From Pleurotus ostreatus/Saccharomyces cerevisiae fusant (lineage: Eukaryota; Opisthokonta): a stretch of 11,727 bases of DNA. The position numbers and the translations under genes are program-made. Position 1 is the first letter of the stretch, and each line of letters begins with the position of its first letter. Below are positions 9,701-11,727 of this stretch, in pieces. Below the pieces are notes generated by a model, which saw nothing but the letters and a program-made list of their open reading frames with translations, had not been told where the DNA came from and did no database searches. Where the stretch lies: NCBI GenBank assembly GCA_024196135.1, contig JAMQCK010001128.1:1-11727 (forward strand). The letters are read 5' to 3'.

Positions 9701-10962
9701 ATTACCGGGTTGACGGTAGGCATTTGCGTCCCGTAGGGATTGTAGGGCTGACCATCCCGGCCGTCGCGACTGCCTGCGGGAGCGCCGTAAGGGTCTCCGC
9801 CACCGCCGCCGCCACCGCTGCGGCCACTGCCTCGTCCCGGCGTCGTCCCGGTCCCTCCTCCGCGCGGGTCAGGGTCACCGCCTTCGTCATCCTCATCATC
9901 TTCCTCGTCTTCCTCGTCCTGCTGGGAGCCTAGGAGACCGAACGCGGACACCTTCGCTCGTTTCTTCTTTTTCTTCTTCTTGTGGAGGTGCGCGCTCGCA
10001 CTATCTTGGCTGGCTTGCTGCAACAACTCGAATTCGACGGTGCCGGGTCCTACGCTCGGTCCCGCCTGTTCGACCGGAGGGGGTGCCGGGTTGAAGCCTA
10101 ACGGGTTCCCCGCCGTAGTGTTGGGCGGGAGCAGGTGTCTCCGCCCCTCATCATCGAAGAAGAGAAGGAGCGGATTTTCCTCCTCCTCTCGAAGAGGGAA
10201 AGCTTCGCGGATGGGGGTGTCTACCTTGATCAACTCGTCCAAGGGCTGCGTAAGGAAGCGGCGCACGTCCCTCTGTCGGTCGACGTTCAACGCTGCAGCG
10301 CGCGACGATGGTAAGCCCCCAAGTGCGAGGCGCAGTCGGCGCGATGGATCGTCTTCGCGGTCGATCTGGCGATAGACTGTCGAGGGCGTGGATGCGGGCT
10401 GCGAGATCACGTCTACGTCTTGGGCTCCCAGCGCGCGCATCGCCTCTGACCAGTACTTGCGGTAGACTGCTTGAGCGTTGAGGAGGCGGTTGGTGATGCC
10501 GACCCAGGCTAATTGCAGCTCTTCGAGCGAAGGAGCGCAGTCTAAGATCTTCAAGAACTGCCCCCCATCCACGACGTAGGTCGATTTGTCGTTCGCCCAA
10601 GCCGACCTGAGGGAACTGAGGACCACTTGCATCTTGCGGACGGTTTCTCCGAGCGGCCTCGCGAGGTCTTCCTTGATCGTGAATCTCTGCGTCCTGTTCG
10701 GCCCCGAGCGGCCACAGTCCACGATTTCTTCGAGTTGGAGATTCGCGCGGTGCCCGTAGTGGCTAACGCGCCCCTTCAGAGACCGCATGTTTGGCGGCAG
10801 AAGAGGGTTGGGATTCGTCATCTTCCCTTCGTACATCGTGCGTATAACCTCGAGACGGCTGCGAGCGGCCGCGGCCGCCTGCTCGAAGTCGTCTTCCTCC
10901 TCGCCTAAGACCTGATCGGCCACCTCTCGTTCGTCTTGCGCCGCGGTTCCTTCACCCGCCAT
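3706..10962 (-). CDS. Gag-Pol polyprotein (gag, protease, RT, RNase H, integrase, chromodomain) in one frame
   Basis: A single 2418-aa frame encodes all structural and enzymatic proteins, which the internal protease would release. The start is placed at the ATG at 10962. It has A at -3 and G at +4 (ACCATGG) and is the first ATG after the LTR in any frame. The frame stays open further upstream but without ATG. Domains by residue from this start: basic run of seven lysines about 328-334, acidic and glycine-rich stretch to about 400, gag core about 425-590, zinc knuckle 696-709, protease 885-985, RT 1305-1505, RNase H 1594-1775, integrase 1975-2320, chromodomain 2358-2410. There is no frameshift or stop between gag and pol, unlike Ty3 and as in Tf1, so gag excess would have to arise by another route such as differential turnover. 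The stop is followed by a 381-bp spacer and then a second ORF on the same strand. Confidence 0.95.
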   Translation of the reverse strand: MAGEGTAAQDEREVADQVLGEEEDDFEQAAAAARSRLEVIRTMYEGKMTNPNPLLPPNMRSLKGRVSHYGHRANLQLEEIVDCGRSGPNRTQRFTIKEDLARPLGETVRKMQVVLSSLRSAWANDKSTYVVDGGQFLKILDCAPSLEELQLAWVGITNRLLNAQAVYRKYWSEAMRALGAQDVDVISQPASTPSTVYRQIDREDDPSRRLRLALGGLPSSRAAALNVDRQRDVRRFLTQPLDELIKVDTPIREAFPLREEEENPLLLFFDDEGRRHLLPPNTTAGNPLGFNPAPPPVEQAGPSVGPGTVEFELLQQASQDSASAHLHKKKKKKKRAKVSAFGLLGSQQDEEDEEDDEDDEGGDPDPRGGGTGTTPGRGSGRSGGGGGGGDPYGAPAGSRDGRDGQPYNPYGTQMPTVNPVIKPSELPQWDGNREKAIMYFSTIVELARNGGYLPRALGEWLWTRLVPFSEIHQWFLAQSEERRDHMRLSYRHYIDTIREEYLGEDWVEDLDTKFKLQRFRESKHARESPSEYILRRVLLARIMGYADENSLAEARMLINSAPRGWKLVVSFSSVKSTDELVSRIKSCSRELVEVWKRNKDLAEEGDRTTSRASWKPAPSTSARTAQVMEAEWEADSESEDESMAAGQRDAQERESDLIAVAYAAAKKRVTAHSGRPLFPPRNEVRSKGTKPPPGPCFACGSKNHWNKDCPHWDEYQGRQGLRAEQEERASQIAYDTAYSLIAQQGFEGAAQPTSREGGERKTHEPARREVLLSETVPFMSRIEEIEEEYWHNGECLPVDSLYDLEYVFAAEDEGESLRNRGVRAEVNRVEEKEEVLDEEDDGEDVEVEADWPRPYEPEVLKLKPRPKKRWAKGEGISVLNVRGRLGSRQDRERDLRYDTGANVTLVSENCHHSLRDPPPVKQGEPMKLLQLTDVAPAQGTVRMGVFMEADDGTPIEVEADAYVVPGMTVDVLLGEDFMQAYGISVRRSMENGESRTEIVFEAAPDHPITAVGVRRSKDFDEFAKSYVGEIPAPRFARRGQFKRIRQHRRRKKEQARLVDSLVRVADERVRLPPHSCVRVRVEGPFEEGEDWVVEKLLLTASQEQFLAVPNTIVTSEHPYVPVANPSDTPRLVRRGEVLGRAYRAQDFFKTPRNEDELQQLAEHADRVTKICELRQHLQEGNPPKGATRMPDAEHYEEWKGRPPPARDKFHMPSPEGYAAWASGLEEDSENYGPKTAEMPEGEGVSSAQFREMLDVGALPDHLKERAWKMLEKRQRAFGLDGRLGHYPAKATVRTREDQTPISLPMHSASPAKREVIDEQLEKWFEQGVIEPSISPWGAPVVIAYRNGKARFCVDYRKLNAVTVPDEFPIPRQSDILASLSGAQVLSSLDALSGFTQLELDPKDVEKTAFRTHRGLFQFRRMPFGLRNGPSIFQRVMQSVLSPYLWLFALVYIDDIVVYSRSFEEHIEHLDRVLEAIERSGLTLSPTKCHLFYDSIILLGHKVSRLGLSTHYEKVKAVLEMARPTKLSELQTFLGMTVYFSSFIPYYADICSPLHRLLRKNVPWEWGPEEEYAFLQAKTALQRAPVLGHPQEGRPYRLYTDASDYALGCALQQVQSIKIRDLRGTKLYERLQLAHEKGQPPPRLVLKLSDKVDDARVAGSWAAQFEETEVFVERVIAYWSRSFKGAEERYSTTEREALAAKEALVKFQPYIEGVPILLVTDHSALQWARTYENSNRRLASWGAVYSAYPGLEIIHRPGRVHSNVDPLSRIPRAPPACVSPPAARGPSLSTDEAAALLREEAARRAPAAKAFEAAYMADCIEGAPEAFVTTRASARKQDQMAAKEQEVEGERTGEGLENATESADRDRVTTTGKEAAAEPRTSEHGRKKFDDDDDGNDDFVPGKGYEGVYRRPPAILVHLEPDRIAEFVEGYEAESYWRARWQEANTSNSWTPGRRYYRSDDGLLFFLDADYHPRLCVPDRLVPKVLQIAHEEPMESAHGGPAKLWAKLRRKFYWKWMGPAVEQFCRSCDVCQKVKYDNFTKYGTLIPNPIPLSPYDSVSMDFIVGLPLSYGFAAILVVVDRLTKHAQFIPAPPKFDRKVTAELFAKNVVARFGLPNSIIADRDRRWTSGFWKDLATHLKTKMMLSSAHHPQHDGQTEVLNRQLETMLRAYVASDVHQWAALLHLLEFAYNSSVHKSTGKAPFELLYGKIPRSPLDAAFEAAGSAEPPSDKDAAEVLATLTRARQAARDAIAAAQDEQAKNYNKGRRPAPMFKAGDRVLVNPHTLEWIEGAGKPKLKQRWIGPFEVAQRISPNTYRLHMSEKYPGFPVFNIDHLKAYRESSFGSQVERAQLPETRGDEMEDEEYEVEDIVDHKWDKRKKKRVYKIRWVGYGPFYDTWQTETDLRNADEVLRSYKKNHDLR
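3733..3891 (-). other. C-terminal chromodomain
   Basis: Residues 2358-2410 read as a chromodomain: EEYEVEDIVDH, then VYKIRWVGY and DTWQTETDL. The aromatic residues that form the methyl-lysine cage in HP1 have counterparts at Y2362, W2385 and Y2388. In chromoviruses this domain steers integration toward chromatin bearing particular histone marks, classically H3K9-methylated heterochromatin. A full aromatic cage suggests real methyl-lysine binding rather than the degenerate type. The polyprotein ends eight residues after it. Confidence 0.92.
4003..5040 (-). other. Integrase: HHCC zinc finger, D,D(35)E core and GPF module
   Basis: The zinc-binding domain uses H1989, H1997, C2027 and C2030 (H-x7-H-x29-C-x2-C). 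The catalytic core has D2060 in SMDFIVG, D2120 in IADRDRRW and E2156 in GQTEVLNR. The last two have 35 residues between them, the D,D(35)E spacing of retroviral-type integrases. RWIGPFEV (GPF at 2300-2302) is the GPY/F module found in many Ty3 integrases before the C-terminal tail. The enzyme trims cDNA ends and joins them to chromosomal DNA. It should recognise the CTTTGCGG-type ends discussed in the findings. Confidence 0.96.
5638..6183 (-). other. RNase H domain with an insertion after the first strands
   Basis: Catalytic residues can be placed at D1600 (TDAS), E1695 (TTEREAL), D1720 (VTDHSAL) and D1764 (SNVDPLSR), a complete DEDD set. It degrades the RNA strand of the hybrid and leaves the polypurine primer. 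About 57 residues (1613-1669, coordinates 5957-6126) sit between GCALQQ and VERVIAYWSR. In Ty3 and most gypsy elements a strand of only a few residues joins these points. From memory, similar insertions occur in basidiomycete elements. Confidence 0.93.
6448..7050 (-). other. Reverse transcriptase domain
   Basis: Recognisable Ty3-type RT blocks appear in order: VIEPSISPWGAP, FCVDYRKLN, SSLDALSGF with the first catalytic aspartate D1389, RRMPFGLRNGP, and the YIDD box with D1453 and D1454 (Y1451). TKCHLF and LLGHKVS follow. All three metal-binding aspartates are present. The tail to about residue 1590 (FLGMTVYFSSFI, PLHRLL) is the connection leading into RNase H. It makes cDNA from the element RNA, primed near the 5' LTR. 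Confidence 0.97.
8008..8310 (-). other. Retropepsin-type aspartic protease domain
   Basis: The active-site motif DTGA lies at residues 898-901 in the context LRYDTGANVTLV, with hydrophobic residues on both sides as in retroviral-type proteases. About 70 residues later LLGEDF (from 972) matches the conserved (I/L)LG turn near the end of the fold. One DTGA per chain means the enzyme would work as a homodimer. It should cut the fused polyprotein into gag and pol products. Cleavage sites cannot be read from sequence. Confidence 0.9.
8827..10962 (-). other. Gag region: N-terminal extension, capsid-like core and CCHC nucleocapsid knuckle
   Basis: The gag core (about residues 425-590, starting near LPQWDG) has the helical, tryptophan-containing character of the retrotransposon gag family, with WLWTRL, HQWF and a YLGEDW-type segment. 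A CCHC zinc knuckle follows: C696, C699, H704, C709 (C-x2-C-x4-H-x4-C), the nucleic-acid-binding motif of nucleocapsid. Ahead of the core are about 425 residues not typical of a compact Ty3 gag: a helical charged segment, a run of seven lysines followed by RAK that could serve as a nuclear localisation signal, then an aspartate/glutamate-rich stretch and a glycine-rich linker. I recognise no domain in that extension. Confidence 0.85.
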
Positions 10963-11278
10963 GGTCACGTCGAAAAGGTCCGGTTCTATATCCAGCAACG
11001 ACTGGTTCCACCGCGGGTCGTCCAGTAGCTCAGAGCGCAAGTAGTCCGAAAGATTGGATTCGATCGAGGTGAGTGGGGAGAGAGAGGCGCGTCGCGCCGG
11101 ATGCGGTGCGTCTGCTGCGAGTTCGCCTCGAGTCGTATGCGACGCGGGAGCTGCTGGCGCAGTGAGTATACGGGGTATACGAGACGGCTTACCGGCTCGT
11201 CTCGTAGTCCTGCGAAGGCCCGAGGGATACAGATTGCTTCTCCGAGTGCGTGCTCACAGGATCCCACAGTGTCCACTT
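10963..11278 (-). other. 5' leader between LTR and gag-pol start
   Basis: This 316-bp untranslated leader holds the putative primer-binding site at its upstream end. It contains no sense-strand ATG in any frame, so a scanning ribosome would reach the ATG at 10962 first. The gag-pol frame is open back to a TGA at 11256-11254 but has no ATG there; a TTG at 11040 is not a credible start in a eukaryote. A doubled palindrome (GTATAC, three bases, GTATAC; 11166-11180) could form a short hairpin. Packaging and dimerisation signals would be expected here but none can be identified. Confidence 0.6.
11259..11275 (-). promoter_or_regulatory. Putative primer-binding site for minus-strand synthesis
   Basis: Immediately inside the 5' LTR the sense strand reads AAG and then TGGACACTGTGGGATCC. 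A TGG 2-4 nt after the LTR is the usual start of a primer-binding site, pairing with the CCA end of a tRNA. I could not match the following bases to a specific tRNA. Read as a tRNA 3' end, the sequence fits acceptor and T-stem spacing only partly. I also see no 10-nt complement in the LTR that would suggest Tf1-style self-priming. The position is good and the primer is unassigned. Confidence 0.55.
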
Positions 11279-11393
11279 TGCGGCGACTCTCCGCCGCTCG
11301 TGGGGTCCTGCGAGCGCTTAGAGCGTCGGGAAGTGGTTCTCCGTTGAGAAGAGGTGCGTTAGGCTCGTTAACGTTGCCGCGCCACCTAGCCTC

Positions 11394-11406
11394 GCCGTTA
11401 ACGTGC
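11394..11406 (-). promoter_or_regulatory. LTR copy of a 13-bp motif shared with the pol-ORF3 spacer
   Basis: On the sense strand this reads GCACGTTAACGGC, centred on the palindrome CGTTAACG. The same 13 bases occur at 3390-3378 in front of the last ORF, and a one-base variant lies at 3429-3417. A second CGTTAACG lies 30 bp further downstream in the LTR (11373-11366). The 3' LTR carries the same sites at 116-128 and 88-95. AACGG resembles a MYB-type half site and CACGT an E-box-like half site. What binds it is unknown. Confidence 0.4.
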
Positions 11407-11632
11407 GAGGCAGCGACTCAACAGAGGACTTCTTCTTGACCCTCGGGCCTCGCTCGGCGCGTGTAACGTCGAAGAGACTAGATGAGAGTAAGAGAGAAGA
11501 AAGGTGATATTCGTGAACGCGAGGCGCCACGTAGGGCGCTCGCCGTCGTGTACATAGGGTAATCGGTAAGTAAGGACGCCGCGAGGCGTCCGCGCGCGTC
11601 TTCGTACGTACAAAGCTTTCCTGATTCGGTAG

Positions 11633-11639
11633 TAAATAT
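11633..11639 (-). promoter_or_regulatory. Possible TATA-like element of the 5' LTR
   Basis: Sense-strand ATATTTA in an otherwise GC-rich LTR, about 90 nt from its upstream edge. It is the most AT-rich short run in the LTR and the only TATA-like candidate I could see. It is weak, and many fungal promoters lack a TATA box. The same sequence is present in the 3' LTR at 355-361. Confidence 0.25.
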
Positions 11640-11727
11640 GAGAACAATAGAAGTCCTTCCGCGTGTCAAGCCCCGCTCCCGTCTCCGGCTGAGGGCCTGG
11701 AGGAGTATCCTGCGCAGACTCCCCGCA

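Larger units (their letters stand above)
1..11727 (-). mobile_element. Complete Ty3/gypsy chromovirus LTR retrotransposon with an extra ORF after pol
   Basis: Two identical direct repeats flank one gag-pol frame ordered gag, protease, RT, RNase H, integrase, chromodomain. That order with integrase last is the Ty3/gypsy order (copia elements carry integrase before RT), and the terminal chromodomain places it among chromoviruses. A polypurine tract and a candidate primer-binding site sit in the expected places just inside the LTRs. A 945-aa ORF of unknown function follows pol. No stop or frameshift breaks either large ORF, so the copy looks autonomous and young. The window ends coincide with the LTR ends, so target-site duplication and insertion site cannot be seen. 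The RT and RNase H wording resembles basidiomycete elements from memory; that assignment is inference. Confidence 0.96.
11279..11727 (-). repeat. 5' LTR (upstream copy, promoter-bearing)
   Basis: Identical copy of the LTR, lying upstream of gag-pol on the sense strand, so it should drive the genomic RNA. A weak TATA-like stretch (sense ATATTTA, 11639-11633) lies about 90 nt into the LTR; I cannot place the start site. The only sense ATG in the LTR (11555-11553) opens a 25-codon frame ending at 11478. It would act as an upstream ORF only if transcription starts before it. After it there is no further ATG in any frame until the gag-pol start at 10962. Palindromes CGTTAACG occur at 11396-11403 and 11366-11373. 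Confidence 0.94.

Noticed and set aside
9781..9990. Short tandem repeats in the glycine, acidic and lysine codon runs as a separate repeat or CRISPR-like array
   Set aside because: They are simple codon repeats within the gag frame, without spacers or conserved unit length.
11038..11040. Polyprotein start at 11040 giving 2444 aa
   Set aside because: The codon there is TTG, not ATG. A eukaryotic element would start at the ATG at 10962, which has a strong context and is the first ATG after the LTR.
11318..11647. 109- and 71-residue open frames inside each LTR
   Set aside because: They begin with TTG, overlap each other and are repeated only because the LTR is repeated. Nothing suggests coding.

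Overview
The window is one complete Ty3/gypsy-type LTR retrotransposon (Metaviridae, chromovirus branch) lying entirely on the minus strand. It is cut almost exactly at its own ends. Two 449-bp long terminal repeats (1-449 and 11279-11727) read as identical base for base. Each starts TG and ends CA with a 5-bp inverted repeat (TGCGG/CCGCA). No host DNA is visible outside the LTRs, so no target-site duplication can be examined.

In transcription order (high to low coordinates) the element contains: the 5' LTR (11279-11727); a putative primer-binding site starting 3 nt inside it; an ATG-free leader; one uninterrupted gag-pol reading frame (10962-3706, 2418 aa from the best ATG); an ATG-free spacer of 381 bp; a second large sense ORF of 945 aa (3324-487); a polypurine tract (467-453); and the 3' LTR (1-449). 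Gag-pol carries a gag core, a CCHC zinc knuckle, a DTGA aspartic protease, a reverse transcriptase with YIDD, RNase H, an HHCC plus D,D(35)E integrase with a GPF module, and a C-terminal chromodomain. All catalytic residues I looked for are present and no frame is broken. With identical LTRs this indicates a recent and possibly still mobile insertion.

The host is most likely a fungus. A chromodomain-ended integrase with fused gag-pol is typical of fungal chromoviruses. The RNase H insertion and the RT sequence resemble, from memory, elements of Basidiomycota. The DNA is GC-rich. The phylum is inference: there is no host gene in the window.

The least ordinary part is the 945-aa ORF after pol. 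It occupies the position of an env gene but has no signal peptide, no membrane-spanning segment and no fold I recognise. The spacer in front of it shares short motifs with the LTR in the same order: GAATATC, then a TTCTTCT-type tract, then two CGTTAACG-type palindromes. One shared block is 13 identical bases. This suggests the ORF has its own LTR-like internal promoter. The end structure (PPT-CTT-LTR-AAG-PBS) also implies that linear cDNA would end in an 8-bp perfect inverted repeat, from which integrase would trim 3 nt.
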